A stretch of 64,000 nt of DNA. It comes from Muribaculaceae bacterium (GTDB lineage: Bacteria > Bacteroidota > Bacteroidia > Bacteroidales > Muribaculaceae). The notes below the pieces were generated by a model. The model saw nothing but the letters and a program-made list of their open reading frames with translations. It did no database searches and was not told the DNA's origin. A program made the translations under genes and the position numbers. This document shows positions 33,235-42,028 of this stretch, piece after piece. The first letter of the stretch is position 1. Each line of letters starts with the position of its first letter. The DNA lies in the NCBI GenBank assembly GCA_017621845.1, contig JAGASI010000008.1, positions 38,890 to 102,889 on the forward strand, in the 5' to 3' direction.

Positions 33235-34305
33235 TCAGGCTTTTATCCAATCAGGGTGATACCTGAAAATCTGTGCGAAACGGGCGATGTTGTACGTGAG
33301 ATTTGTGAGAGCCACGCAGGCTTTTGCCCGGATCATTCCAACACCGCGGAACACCAGTCCGCCCATCGAGCGCTCGATGAAACCGAATACATGCTCGACC
33401 CTGCTCCTGATTTTTGACTTGTCTCTGTTGGAAGCCTTCTGCTCATCTGTGAGAGGATGGTTGCGGTACCCTTTCTCACATATGAGCGGAATCACATTTT
33501 TCTCGACAAACCCATCCTCCGTGCCGACATATCCGGCATCCAGCCAGAATGTCTCGCCCTCGGCATCGTTGTCGTCAACAAGCTCCGAGGCTCTCCTTGA
33601 ATCATGCACCGATGCGTCTGTGGTGTCGTATCCTGTTATAAGTTTGGTCTTTACGCATACCTTGGCGTGATTTTTGTAGCCGTAGAATGTTTCGTCACGC
33701 TTCTTGGTCCATCTCGCGTCAGTATCCTTGTGGCGCTTCTTGTTGGGCTTGTCTGCCCAAAGCTCGTCCCCTTTGCCATCCTTTATGGCGGTGTTTTCTT
33801 CCCGGGTGTTGCGCTGGCGGGGGGAGACAACGAAACTTGCGTCTATCATCTTGCCCTCGTGAACTATAAGACCCAGTGTTGCTAGATGATTGTAAAAGTC
33901 CCTGAACATGGCGTCATAGCCGCCGCTATTACTCAGGGTCTCCCGGTATTTCCATATCGTGCGGGCATCGGGAACGTCCGTGACCGTCAATATGCCTAAA
34001 AATTCTCTGAAACTCGTACGGTCTTTAATCTGGTATTCAGCCTTTTCGTCACTGAGACCATAAAGCCTCTGGAGAAACATCACCTTAAACATCAGCACCG
34101 GGTCTATCGGTCGTCGACCGGCATTGCTTTTGCGTTCCTCGTTGAGAAGATGCGCCTCAAGCGTGGGGCGAAACAGCTCGAAATCGACTATGCCGCTTAT
34201 GAATTCAAGAGGATTGCCCATTTCTGAAAGCGATTGCACTGTCGATTCCTGCTCAAACAGACTGGTGTTTTGCTGATTCCTACGGTAAGATGTTGTCTTC
34301 TTCAT
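33235..34305 (-). CDS. IS5 family transposase
   Basis: DDE transposase of 356 residues that moves the element by cut-and-paste. An N-terminal DNA-binding region has GRRPIDPVLMFKVMFLQRLYGLSDEKAEYQI, typical of the IS5/IS1182-like group. Catalytic residues are likely Asp in GKMIDASFV (about 153), Asp in FWLDAGYVG (about 259) and Glu in RSRVEHVFGFIERSMGG (about 310). The frame appears intact, with its own consensus promoter at 34323-34354, so the copy may be active. Lies between comM and a small membrane protein gene. Confidence 0.93.
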   Translation of the reverse strand: MKKTTSYRRNQQNTSLFEQESTVQSLSEMGNPLEFISGIVDFELFRPTLEAHLLNEERKSNAGRRPIDPVLMFKVMFLQRLYGLSDEKAEYQIKDRTSFREFLGILTVTDVPDARTIWKYRETLSNSGGYDAMFRDFYNHLATLGLIVHEGKMIDASFVVSPRQRNTREENTAIKDGKGDELWADKPNKKRHKDTDARWTKKRDETFYGYKNHAKVCVKTKLITGYDTTDASVHDSRRASELVDDNDAEGETFWLDAGYVGTEDGFVEKNVIPLICEKGYRNHPLTDEQKASNRDKSKIRSRVEHVFGFIERSMGGLVFRGVGMIRAKACVALTNLTYNIARFAQIFRYHPDWIKA

Positions 34306-34322
34306 ATCTTATAATTTTTACA

Positions 34323-34354
34323 CAAAGATACGAATTATTTCTCTGATATGCAAA
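34323..34354 (-). promoter_or_regulatory. Promoter of the IS transposase
   Basis: Minus strand: perfect TTTG (34351-34354), a 20-base spacer and perfect TATCTTTG (34323-34330). The start site would be near 34316, only about 10 bases before the ATG at 34305. Confidence 0.7.
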
Positions 34355-34375
34355 TATTTAATTTATAGAAGTTCC

Positions 34376-34723
34376 TTGAAAATAATCCGGAATAACATAT
34401 TACCACTTGGCCGTCGCTATGTGGCCATCAACCTGTTCGGAATATTGTTTGTCAAACGTGGATGCCTATTATCACCCCAATTGATTAACCACGAGTCAAT
34501 ACATACCCGTCAGATGCTCGAGACCGGTATAATATTCTTTTATCTCCTATATATCATAGAGTGGATAATAAGACTATTTCAAACACGCTTTGACACCTTC
34601 GCGGCCTATCATAAAATCTCATTTGAGCGCGAAGCCTATACCCACGGCGATGACCTATCCTACCTCTCCAGCCGCCGTCCCTACTCCATGTGGCGCCGCA
34701 GAGACAAGTTTCTAATCGATTGA
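34376..34723 (+). CDS. Small membrane protein with an NHExIH motif
   Basis: A 115-residue protein with one or two membrane helices (IIFFYLLYIIEWIIRLF near residues 51-67) and a conserved-looking LINHESIHTRQM box near 37-48, which resembles a metal site (HExxH). As I recall it belongs to an uncharacterised Bacteroidota family; peptidase function is not established. The start is TTG at 34376 (MKIIRNNILPLG); no in-frame ATG exists near. This lies only 12 bases past the proposed IS end, so the IS may have removed the native start region or promoter. Followed by the terminator 34785-34831. Confidence 0.75.
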   Translation: MKIIRNNILPLGRRYVAINLFGILFVKRGCLLSPQLINHESIHTRQMLETGIIFFYLLYIIEWIIRLFQTRFDTFAAYHKISFEREAYTHGDDLSYLSSRRPYSMWRRRDKFLID

Positions 34724-34784
34724 GGCACTATGTAGGTATCCGATATTAACAACTCAATTTATAAGCCTTTTATGTAATATCTTT

Positions 34785-34831
34785 AAGGGCGACAACCTTC
34801 AGCCTGTTATACGGTGACGGTTATCGCCCTT
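34785..34831. terminator. Two-way terminator before the ROK kinase gene
   Basis: A 13-base stem with one mismatch (aagggcgacaacc 34785-34797, ggttatcgccctt 34819-34831), between convergent genes, with T runs on the right side. Confidence 0.75.
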
Positions 34832-34855
34832 GTTTATGGGATTATGTATCTAATA

Positions 34856-35839
34856 TCACGCCTGTGACACTGTAGTCGCCAAGGGTTTTACTTCCCAGCC
34901 GAGGGCTGAGGCACCGAGGATGGCGGCATCGGCTTCTTTGAGCTCGCTGAGCAGAATTTTGGGCTTGCCCTTGAATATTGACATCATGTTGCGGTCCATC
35001 GAGGCACGCAGGGGACGCATCAGCAATTCTCCACTCTTGGCAAGGCCACCAAAGAGGATAAAAGCTTGGGGCGACGAGAATACTGTCATGTCGGCAAAGG
35101 CTTGTCCAAGGATTTCACCCGTATAGTCAAACACTTCTTTGGCAAGGGCATCGCCCGATACGGCTGCGTCATAAACGTCCTTGGAGGTAATCTCGTCAAT
35201 AGGGAGATTACGCAGTAATGAAGGCTCTTTACGTATCTCGAGGAACTCGCGGGCAGTGCGTGCAACGCCGGTTGCCGAGCAATAAGCCTCGAGACATCCT
35301 GTACGGCCACATCCACACAGACGGCCGTTGTTACGTTTCATGGTGACGTGTCCAAGCTCACCGGCAAATCCGTCATGACCATATACCAACTGGCCGTTAA
35401 TCACGATACCCGAGCCAACACCGGTACCAAGGGTAATCATAATAAAATCCTTGAGTCCACGAGCAACGCCATATGTCATCTCTCCGATAGCTGCCGCATT
35501 GGCATCATTGGTGACATTAACCGGGAGACCGAATTTATCACTGATCTTACCGGCCAGGTCGATAGGGGTCTCCCATGGTAGATTAACAGCATCCTCGATT
35601 TTACCGGTATAATAGTTGGCATTTGGGGCTCCGATACCGATACCATGTATTTTATCCTTGGCATCGTTGGCTTCTATGAGGCGTGTGAGCTCGGTATAAA
35701 GTTCGTCAACATAGTCGTCAAAGTTGGCATGCTTGGCTGTTTTGATAGACGATGAGGCGATAACTACGCCACGAGCATCGACAATACCAAACACCGTGTT
35801 GGTACCACCGAGGTCAATTCCTATAACGTATGGTTTCAT
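34856..35839 (-). CDS. ROK family sugar kinase (glucokinase-like)
   Basis: Phosphorylates glucose or a related hexose in the cytoplasm. IGIDLGGTNTVFGIVD is the phosphate-1 motif; NDANAAAIGEMTYG and ITLGTGVGSGIVING give the phosphate-2 region, and GHVTMKRNNGRLCGCGRTGC is the ROK zinc and signature segment, with the Cys spacing for zinc. No DNA-binding N-terminus, so it is a kinase rather than a repressor. The frame reaches 35863, but ATG 35839 (MKPYVIGIDLGG) starts the domain and gives 327 residues. Two sugar-related genes, nagB and this, flank the Crp-like regulator. Exact sugar unproven. Confidence 0.9.
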   Translation of the reverse strand: MKPYVIGIDLGGTNTVFGIVDARGVVIASSSIKTAKHANFDDYVDELYTELTRLIEANDAKDKIHGIGIGAPNANYYTGKIEDAVNLPWETPIDLAGKISDKFGLPVNVTNDANAAAIGEMTYGVARGLKDFIMITLGTGVGSGIVINGQLVYGHDGFAGELGHVTMKRNNGRLCGCGRTGCLEAYCSATGVARTAREFLEIRKEPSLLRNLPIDEITSKDVYDAAVSGDALAKEVFDYTGEILGQAFADMTVFSSPQAFILFGGLAKSGELLMRPLRASMDRNMMSIFKGKPKILLSELKEADAAILGASALGWEVKPLATTVSQA

Positions 35840-35954
35840 GGTTATATATTTGTTATTTAGCAAGTTATGATATGATTTTCAATACATTCTCAACAATCAC
35901 CACTCGCCTCACATCGGCAAACGATGACTGATATCAAATATCTATATTTAACCA

Positions 35955-35984
35955 CAAAGATAACGCTTTTTTTTGCACTCCAAG
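35955..35984 (-). promoter_or_regulatory. Promoter of the ROK kinase gene
   Basis: Minus strand: perfect TATCTTTG (35955-35962) with CTTG (35981-35984) 18 bases upstream. The leader would be about 110 bases. Confidence 0.55.
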
Positions 35985-36053
35985 CACAAAAAAACATGCT
36001 TTACAACATGTTTACACAAAACAACACTTAGCTCGTCCTTTTTTAATACCTTC

Positions 36054-36731
36054 CTACCCAGCAATCAGAGTAACCAGGCCACGACGATTGATGACCTTAA
36101 TCTCATTGGCTGTATAGTCTATCAAACCGGTTTCTTTCATCTTCTCAAGGCTTGCGAAGAAGGCCGACCGTTGTAACCCGAAGAAGGCATACATGTCGCG
36201 GCGACGACATGTCAATGTGATATCCCGGCCACGGGACTGGGACAACGATATGAGCCATAAAGCGACACGCTCCTCAATCGAGCCTGTCGTCAACGCCAAT
36301 ATGCCCTGCACCGCTTTTTGGGCGTTCATCGACAAGAGGTTTAGATAGTTTATCATGAATACCGAGTCTCTCTTGAGAATTTCCAGATAATCAGCCTTGG
36401 AAATTGAGAGAATATTGACTGTAGTCTGGGCCTTGACCGTACATGGATAACACGTCTTGAGTCCAAACAGACAGTCGGGCGCAACAACATCGGGGCCTGT
36501 CAATGTCTGGGACACACTGAAACGTCCGTCACTATTCTCGATGGTCGACCTCACCTGTCCGTTAAGTATAAATTGGATGTGGTTACAGGGCGTACCGGCA
36601 TTGATTATTGTCGCTCCCTCGGGATACTTCAGAAAGTTTAATTTGATATGACCGACTATTTCGGAGATACGTTCATTGGACACCCCATGAAACAGAGGCA
36701 ACTCCAATAATCGTGTTAATATACTATCCAT
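36054..36731 (-). CDS. Crp/Fnr family transcription regulator
   Basis: A 225-residue regulator with an N-terminal cyclic-nucleotide-binding fold (about residues 10-125; the PEGATIINAGTPCNHIQFILNGQVR block is typical) and a C-terminal winged helix (DITLTCRRRDMYAFFGLQRSAFFASLEKM, about 173-201). The cAMP-binding RS/Ser-Thr pattern of E. coli CRP is not evident, and no Fnr Cys cluster is seen, so the ligand is unknown. Divergent from nagB, which starts 278 bases away; it may control nagB or itself. Transcribed from a consensus promoter at 36805-36836. Confidence 0.88.
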   Translation of the reverse strand: MDSILTRLLELPLFHGVSNERISEIVGHIKLNFLKYPEGATIINAGTPCNHIQFILNGQVRSTIENSDGRFSVSQTLTGPDVVAPDCLFGLKTCYPCTVKAQTTVNILSISKADYLEILKRDSVFMINYLNLLSMNAQKAVQGILALTTGSIEERVALWLISLSQSRGRDITLTCRRRDMYAFFGLQRSAFFASLEKMKETGLIDYTANEIKVINRRGLVTLIAG

Positions 36732-36804
36732 GGTAAGTGTTTTATGTCAATAATTTTAACGCATGACAATACTTTAATGTTTAATAAGCCTGCCATTATC
36801 AGCA

Positions 36805-36836
36805 CAAAGATAATAATTATCCACGTTCATTACAAA
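36805..36836 (-). promoter_or_regulatory. Promoter of the Crp/Fnr regulator gene
   Basis: Minus strand: perfect TTTG (36833-36836), 20-base spacer, perfect TATCTTTG (36805-36812). The leader would be about 68 bases. Confidence 0.7.
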
Positions 36837-36907
36837 AAAAACGATGACCTCCACTCCAATCGCTTCCACATAAATTTTCCATTATGGCAAACTTCAAAAA
36901 AAAATTG

Positions 36908-36915
36908 TACTTTTG
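36908..36915 (+). promoter_or_regulatory. -7 box of nagB
   Basis: TACTTTTG fits TAnnTTTG exactly. No TTTG is found at the expected -33 position, which suggests help from an activator. Confidence 0.45.
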
Positions 36916-37009
36916 TAGGTGCATAAAACCCGAGCAATATACTCTCCCGTCATTCAACACTACTTCTACTTGAATACCTAATTATATAATCAACCATTAA
37001 TACCTGATT

Positions 37010-37819
37010 ATGAGACTTATTATTGAAAAAAACTATGATGAAGTGTCCCGTTGGGCCGCCAACTATGTGGCTTCACGCATCAACGAGGCTAAACCAACAG
37101 CCGAGCATCCATTTGTCCTTGGTTGTCCCACCGGCAGTTCTCCGCTGGGAATGTACAAGCACCTGATTAAACTAAATAAAGAAGGTAAGGTTTCTTTCAA
37201 GCACGTTGTAACCTTTAATATGGATGAATACTGCGGTATTCCACGTGACCACGAGCAGAGCTATTATACCTTCATGTGGACCAACTTCTTCAATCAGATT
37301 GACATCCTTCCCGAGAATGTCAACATCCTCAACGGCAACGCTGAGGACCCCATTGAGGAGTGTCATCGCTATGAAGAGAAAATCAAATCATACGGTGGCA
37401 TAGACCTGTTCATGGGTGGCGTAGGCCCCGACGGTCATATCGCTTTCAACGAACCCGGCTCGGCGCTGACTTCCCGCACCCGCATGAAAACCCTCACCCA
37501 GGATACAATCATCGCCAACTCACGCTTCTTTGACAACGACGTCAACCTCGTGCCCAAGACAGCCCTCACTGTCGGTGTCGGCACTGTCATGGCAGCCAAG
37601 AGCGTTATGCTCATAGTCAACGGACACAACAAAGCCCGTGCCCTCAAACACGGCGTCGAAGGCGGCATCAGCCAGATGTGGACCATCTCGGCTCTACAGA
37701 TGCACCCCAAGGCTATCATTATCGCTGACGAGGACGCTTGTGCCGAACTTATGGTAGGCACCTATCGCTACTTCAAAGATATCGAAGCCGCCAATCTTGA
37801 CCCCGACACCCAACTGTGA
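37010..37819 (+). CDS. nagB: Glucosamine-6-phosphate deaminase
   Basis: Converts glucosamine-6-phosphate to fructose-6-phosphate and ammonia, the last step of amino-sugar use. [17 protein letters not shown] near residues 40-56, [13 protein letters not shown] with the catalytic Asp near 67-79, and [18 protein letters not shown] near 136-153 with the active His are all intact. At 269 residues it is full length. It lies divergent to a Crp/Fnr-like gene and has a -7 box but no -33 box, so activation is plausible. The BadF-type kinase at 3936 could provide an earlier step; this is inference. Confidence 0.96.
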   Translation: MRLIIEKNYDEVSRWAANYVASRINEAKPTAEHPFVLGCPTGSSPLGMYKHLIKLNKEGKVSFKHVVTFNMDEYCGIPRDHEQSYYTFMWTNFFNQIDILPENVNILNGNAEDPIEECHRYEEKIKSYGGIDLFMGGVGPDGHIAFNEPGSALTSRTRMKTLTQDTIIANSRFFDNDVNLVPKTALTVGVGTVMAAKSVMLIVNGHNKARALKHGVEGGISQMWTISALQMHPKAIIIADEDACAELMVGTYRYFKDIEAANLDPDTQL

Positions 37820-37867
37820 CAACAAGTATCAATATATAGCAATTGATACTCATATATACCTTTACTA

Positions 37868-37922
37868 AACACGGCCTCCGGACCAACAACGGTATTCAAC
37901 CCGCTGGTCCGGAGGTCGTGTT
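37868..37922. terminator. Two-way terminator after nagB
   Basis: An 18-base stem with one G-T pair: aacacggcctccggacca (37868-37885) and tggtccggaggtcgtgtt (37905-37922), between convergent genes. Confidence 0.8.
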
Positions 37923-37942
37923 ATCATTGACAAAGACCGATG

Positions 37943-38374
37943 CTACAGGTCCTTGGCATCCACAATACCGGTAACAAGATTACCATATTGGTCATAGAAG
38001 TTGAATACAAATCGCACACCGTCAGCGACAAACATCTTTTTTGCCTCGACTGCATTAGAGCTATTACCCTTAAATCCTGAAATAAAGGATTCCGAAACAA
38101 TACTTTTCAAATAGTTTTTTTCAGATTCTGACATCTTGTTGAGATCTATTTCTTTATCTGCAAGTGTAAACGATAATACCACATCATTGCCGTTTTTGAC
38201 ACATTTAAAATCCGAAAAAGTACCGTCAGAAAGCAAATCCTTACGCACCTCAGGAGTATTATACTGCTGAACCAACACTGTAGCCAAGTTGCTCGATTTC
38301 TGAGCCTCTGCTATCTGAGTGCTTCCAATCATTACTGCAATCAAAAGCACCACTATAAACTTTAAATTTTTCAT
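37943..38374 (-). CDS. Secreted protein of unknown function, downstream of the second amylase
   Basis: A 143-residue protein with a clear signal peptide (MKNLKFIVVLLIAVMIGSTQIAEA). The mature part is mixed alpha/beta and rich in Ser/Lys, with VVLSFTLADKEIDLNKMSES and VRFVFNFYDQYGNLVTG; no family recognised. The reading frame opens at a GTG (38377), but the ATG at 38374 overlaps the amylase stop (TGATG), so translation is probably coupled. Location suggests a role with the amylase in the periplasm, by context only. Confidence 0.75.
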   Translation of the reverse strand: MKNLKFIVVLLIAVMIGSTQIAEAQKSSNLATVLVQQYNTPEVRKDLLSDGTFSDFKCVKNGNDVVLSFTLADKEIDLNKMSESEKNYLKSIVSESFISGFKGNSSNAVEAKKMFVADGVRFVFNFYDQYGNLVTGIVDAKDL

Positions 38375-39822
38375 CACATGTTATTTTTAATTGGAATAAT
38401 TTCGGGGCGCCAAGCATCTACATCAGCTGCAAAGTGCATACCCGTAAGAGGCACTGTTGTATCTTGGTCTGAGAAGATTATGAGCACTCTGTCTCCGGTA
38501 GTCTTATCGGTTTTATCTACAATAAGCACATCGGCTTCTCCAACACGAGTGCGCGTAAACTTGGGAATTCCACGCCACATAGCGGGATGCTCACGGCGTA
38601 TCATCATGGCATTGGCAAGATAATCTTTTAGTGCCGCTTCTCGGTCGTTGCGCGGCTCGAGATGTCCGGTGGTGCGGGCTATGTTATCTTTCTGCCCACC
38701 GACGGTTTCAGCCGAACGGTCGGCATATTCATCACCATAGTATAGAGTGACAGGCCCATTATAGGCGGCAAGTATGGCAAATCGTGCCATTTGCTTCTCA
38801 TAATAATGCTCATCCTCAGGGTCAAAATGATCAGCCAGACGGTAACCGTCATGATTGGTCAGAAATAAATTGGGAATAACCGTATCTGTTGCATATCCAC
38901 GTGAAACAGGCGATGAAAGGATTGTGACAACGTCATTCCATCCGTCTTCGAGACCCTCGCCTTTAATATCCTGCATCGGACCTGAAATCAGCTCTTTGCC
39001 CTGGAAATCAAAAGCGCTGGTGAGACCACCATCACGATAGACACCTTTATTGATGACCTTGGCGTCACCCCAGTCTTCCCCAACCATATAACCGAGTGTT
39101 CCCCATTGCTCGCCACGATCACGACGTTCTTTACACAACTTCTCTACTGCACCACGTATCTCGCGCCAGTAATTGTGACCTCCCTGCATCGCCTGATAAG
39201 CCTGGTCAAGACGCCACCCGTCAACATTATACTTATCTATCCAGTATGTTGCCACCTCCTTGAAGTAATCAAGTGAACCCGGATAGGCAACATTGGAGTT
39301 GCCCTGAGGTTCACGGTCATTGGGCGACGGTGTGGTATCTATCTTGTAACCCGACGGTGACGGTGATGTGACGCCACCATGGTGACCAAATACGCCATCG
39401 AGTATCACATACATACCTCTTTTGTGGGCCTCATCAACAAGCTCGCGAAAATCGGCATCAGTGCCAAAGTGTGGGTCTATCTTGAAGTAGTTATTAGTAA
39501 AATAGCCGGTCGACTGAAGTTTTTCGCCACCCAGCGCTGTTGATGAATCAAAGACAGGTGTCAACCATATTGCATTGACGCCAAGAGACTTGATATGGTC
39601 GAGCGCCGAAGTAATACCCTTGATATTGCCGTTTTTGCGATGTCCGTCGGGACCCCACATGGCTTTATAACCTGGCGCACCGTCGGGAGAGTGCTGGAAC
39701 GAGGCCACCATAATCTGATATATCGTCAACGAGCGATGCTCGTCAGGAACAGTGGCACGGGATGTCCCAAACAGAGACGCTATCAGCGTTGCTAAAATCA
39801 GTCTTATCTTATTTAATTTCAT
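38374..39822 (-). CDS. Secreted alpha-amylase family protein (GH13), second copy
   Basis: Exported starch- or maltodextrin-degrading enzyme. Signal peptide MKLNKIRLILATLIASLFGTSRA, then region I YVILDGVFGHHGG, Asp nucleophile in GWRLDQAYQAM, Glu acid/base in MVGEDWGDAKV and third Asp in LFLTNHDGYRLAD. Asn in NHD is a common variant. Length 482 residues from ATG 39822; the open frame runs to 39867, but that end falls inside argB. Starts 19 bases after the argB stop and overlaps the next gene, so it belongs to an odd row: prfB, argB, amylase, secreted protein. It differs from the amylase at 26376. Confidence 0.9.
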   Translation of the reverse strand: MKLNKIRLILATLIASLFGTSRATVPDEHRSLTIYQIMVASFQHSPDGAPGYKAMWGPDGHRKNGNIKGITSALDHIKSLGVNAIWLTPVFDSSTALGGEKLQSTGYFTNNYFKIDPHFGTDADFRELVDEAHKRGMYVILDGVFGHHGGVTSPSPSGYKIDTTPSPNDREPQGNSNVAYPGSLDYFKEVATYWIDKYNVDGWRLDQAYQAMQGGHNYWREIRGAVEKLCKERRDRGEQWGTLGYMVGEDWGDAKVINKGVYRDGGLTSAFDFQGKELISGPMQDIKGEGLEDGWNDVVTILSSPVSRGYATDTVIPNLFLTNHDGYRLADHFDPEDEHYYEKQMARFAILAAYNGPVTLYYGDEYADRSAETVGGQKDNIARTTGHLEPRNDREAALKDYLANAMMIRREHPAMWRGIPKFTRTRVGEADVLIVDKTDKTTGDRVLIIFSDQDTTVPLTGMHFAADVDAWRPEIIPIKNNM

Positions 39823-39841
39823 ATCTGTATATTGAATTGGT

Positions 39842-40612
39842 TTATAGATGTATGTGTGTACCGCCACCGGTCAGTGAGTCGGCCCGGGTAATTACCACCC
39901 GCGAGACACCTCGAGATAATGAGCTGAAAGCATTATCAAGCTTGGGTATCATACCACCAGAGATAACGCCTTGCTCTTTCAGCTCAGCATACGAGCCGGG
40001 AGTGATGTCCGGGATAAGGCTATCGGCATCATCGGGGTCTCGCATGACACCGGCCAGTTCAAAACAATAAATCAGCGTCACGTCATACTCGCGACTCATG
40101 GCGCAAGCCACCTCTGAGGCAATAGTATCGGCATTGGTATTGAGTATTCCTCCCTCGCCATCATAGCTCAAAGGGGCCACCACGGGAGTGACTTCCACAT
40201 CAAGAAGGCTCTTTAAAGCCGTGCCGTTAACCTCACGCACATCTCCCACATATCCATAGTCTATCGGAGTGGCAGCACGGCGGACAGCCCTTATTATCGA
40301 CATATCGGCTCCGGTAAGCCCCAGAGCATTGACACCTCGAGACTGGAGTGCGGCAACAATATTCTTGTTAACCCAACCCCCATAGGTCATAATAACCACT
40401 TCGAGCATAGCTCTATCGGTGACACGGCGACCATCAATCATATTGACTTCGATACCCAGTCGCCGGGCTAAAGTTGTGGCTGAGCGTCCTCCGCCATGTA
40501 CCAGTATTTTGTCACCCTCAATAGCGACAAAGGCGTCAAGCATCTCATCAAGAGCCTGAGGGTCTTCAGCTACGGCACCTCCGACCTTGACTACTGTCAA
40601 TTTACTCTTCAT
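39842..40612 (-). CDS. argB: Acetylglutamate kinase
   Basis: Second step of arginine synthesis: phosphorylates N-acetylglutamate. Blocks: KLTVVKVGGAVAEDP with the phosphate-binding Lys, ILVHGGGRSATTLARRLGI, and NTNADTIASEVACAM near the nucleotide site. At 256 residues from ATG 40612 it has the usual length; the open frame to 40663 is inside prfB. The start overlaps the prfB end by 11 bases. The rest of the arginine genes are not here, so its position behind prfB is unusual. Confidence 0.93.
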   Translation of the reverse strand: MKSKLTVVKVGGAVAEDPQALDEMLDAFVAIEGDKILVHGGGRSATTLARRLGIEVNMIDGRRVTDRAMLEVVIMTYGGWVNKNIVAALQSRGVNALGLTGADMSIIRAVRRAATPIDYGYVGDVREVNGTALKSLLDVEVTPVVAPLSYDGEGGILNTNADTIASEVACAMSREYDVTLIYCFELAGVMRDPDDADSLIPDITPGSYAELKEQGVISGGMIPKLDNAFSSLSRGVSRVVITRADSLTGGGTHIHL

Positions 40613-41717
40613 TACCGGCAAACTCCATAAGATAAGCCTTGATAAACTCGTCGATATCGCCATCCATCACACCATTGACGTTTGAAGTCTGATGATTGGT
40701 GCGGTGATCCTTGACCCTACGGTCATCAAATACATAGGAGCGTATCTGACTTCCCCACTCGATTTTCATTTTGCCGGCCTCAATCTTGGCCTGCTCTTGG
40801 AGTCGATGCTGTAACTCTTTGTCATAAAGGATTGAACGCAGTTGACGCATGGCGTTCTCTTTATTTTTGGGTTGATCTCGGGTCTCGGTGTTTTCGATCA
40901 GGATTTCTTCTTGTTCTCCGGTATATGGATCGGTAAACTGGTAACGCAGACGCACGCCCGATTCCACTTTATTGACATTCTGGCCACCGGCACCTCCCGA
41001 TCGGAATGTGTCCCAAGACACACATGCCGGGTCAACCTTAACCTCGATAGTGTCATCGACCAATGGTGTCACAAAAACCGAGGCAAACGAGGTCATGCGT
41101 TTGCCCTGGGCATTATAGGGGGAAACACGTACCAGACGATGAACCCCGTTTTCACTTTTGAGGTAGCCATATGCAAAGTCTCCCTCAATATTTATAGTAC
41201 AAGACTTGATGCCGGCTTCATCGCCATCAAGCAAGTTGGCTATCGAGGTTTTATAACCATGTTTCTCACACCAACGCAGGTACATTCTCATTAACATCGA
41301 GGCCCAGTCTTGACTCTCGGTGCCACCGGCGCCTGAATTAATCTTGAGAACAACTCCAAGCTTATCTTCTTCGCGGCGTAACATATTTCTGAGCTCAAGG
41401 TTTTCTATAAGCTCCACGGCCTGGGTATACATGCTGTCAAGCTCGGCCTCTTCCACGAGCCCTTCTTTGATAAAGTCCCAACCGGTAGCCACTTCCTCGA
41501 CTGCCTTGTCTACATCTTCATAGCCTTTAATCCAATGTTGCAGGTCTTTGATTTTTTTCATCTGCACCTGTGCCTCCTTGGGATGTTCCCAGAAATCAGG
41601 AACATGGGTACGCAACTCTTCTTCTTCGACCTGTATTTTCTTGCCATCTATATCAAGATAGCGATTTAACGCATCGCGTCGTTCTATTATCTCTTTAAGT
41701 TGATCTTGTGTTATCAC
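40602..41717 (-). CDS. prfB: Peptide chain release factor 2
   Basis: Reads UGA and UAA stop codons and releases the finished chain. GGQ catalytic motif in SGGAGGQNVNKVESGVRL (near 242-259). The stop-recognition tripeptide, SPF in E. coli, is SPY here (LVRVSPYNAQGKR), apparently a normal Bacteroidales variant. The start is GTG at 41717, giving MITQDQLKE. The family's programmed +1 frameshift site (CTT TGA C) is absent: the region after RYL reads CTT GAT ATA with no stop, so no autoregulatory frameshift. Preceded by a consensus promoter at 41769-41800. 371 residues, full length. Confidence 0.95.
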   Translation of the reverse strand: MITQDQLKEIIERRDALNRYLDIDGKKIQVEEEELRTHVPDFWEHPKEAQVQMKKIKDLQHWIKGYEDVDKAVEEVATGWDFIKEGLVEEAELDSMYTQAVELIENLELRNMLRREEDKLGVVLKINSGAGGTESQDWASMLMRMYLRWCEKHGYKTSIANLLDGDEAGIKSCTINIEGDFAYGYLKSENGVHRLVRVSPYNAQGKRMTSFASVFVTPLVDDTIEVKVDPACVSWDTFRSGGAGGQNVNKVESGVRLRYQFTDPYTGEQEEILIENTETRDQPKNKENAMRQLRSILYDKELQHRLQEQAKIEAGKMKIEWGSQIRSYVFDDRRVKDHRTNHQTSNVNGVMDGDIDEFIKAYLMEFAGNEE

Positions 41718-41768
41718 GTGAAATCCTTATTTACATTTATGTTTACAAGCAGTGCTACTTTTAGACCA

Positions 41769-41800
41769 CAAAATTAATAATTAACACGTTAATTTCCAAA
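41769..41800 (-). promoter_or_regulatory. prfB promoter
   Basis: Minus strand: perfect TTTG (41797-41800), 20-base spacer, perfect TAATTTTG (41769-41776). The leader would be about 45 bases. Confidence 0.7.
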
Positions 41801-42028
41801 CTGTCCAGAGGTGGTGCCAGAAGACGGAGCCCCTGCCATCGAGCCCCCTGCGACCGGCAGTCCTCATTGATAAGGTAATCGTTGACAAATACACCTTTCA
41901 AGCGTGTCCGAGGGTTCTCGTTAAGATGTATGTGTTAAAACACAGAAAAGGAACAACTTTTTGGCGGAATTAATGGTTAAAAAGTTATAACATGATTAAG
42001 ACACCAATGACTTTATTGATATTGTACT
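41801..42028. other. Gene-free stretch upstream of prfB, with a possible eroded gene end
   Basis: About 41801-41935 is noticeably G/C-richer than its surroundings. On the minus strand one frame reads LNENPRTRLKGVFVNDYLI..., and another ends ...GAPSSGTTSGQFGN at a stop that abuts the prfB promoter. Neither has a start; both are compatible with the end of a decayed gene. The product is not recognised. The rest, up to 42028, holds no clear promoter for the lipoprotein gene. Confidence 0.3.

Larger units (their letters stand above)
33122..34364 (-). mobile_element. IS5-type insertion sequence
   Basis: About 1.24 kb holding one DDE transposase. The proposed ends are an imperfect inverted repeat AAATTAAxxATTTG, at 33122-33135 and, reversed, 34351-34364 (12 of 14 match). 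The right end includes the -33 box of the transposase promoter. No target duplication was found by eye, so the exact borders are tentative. Confidence 0.5.
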
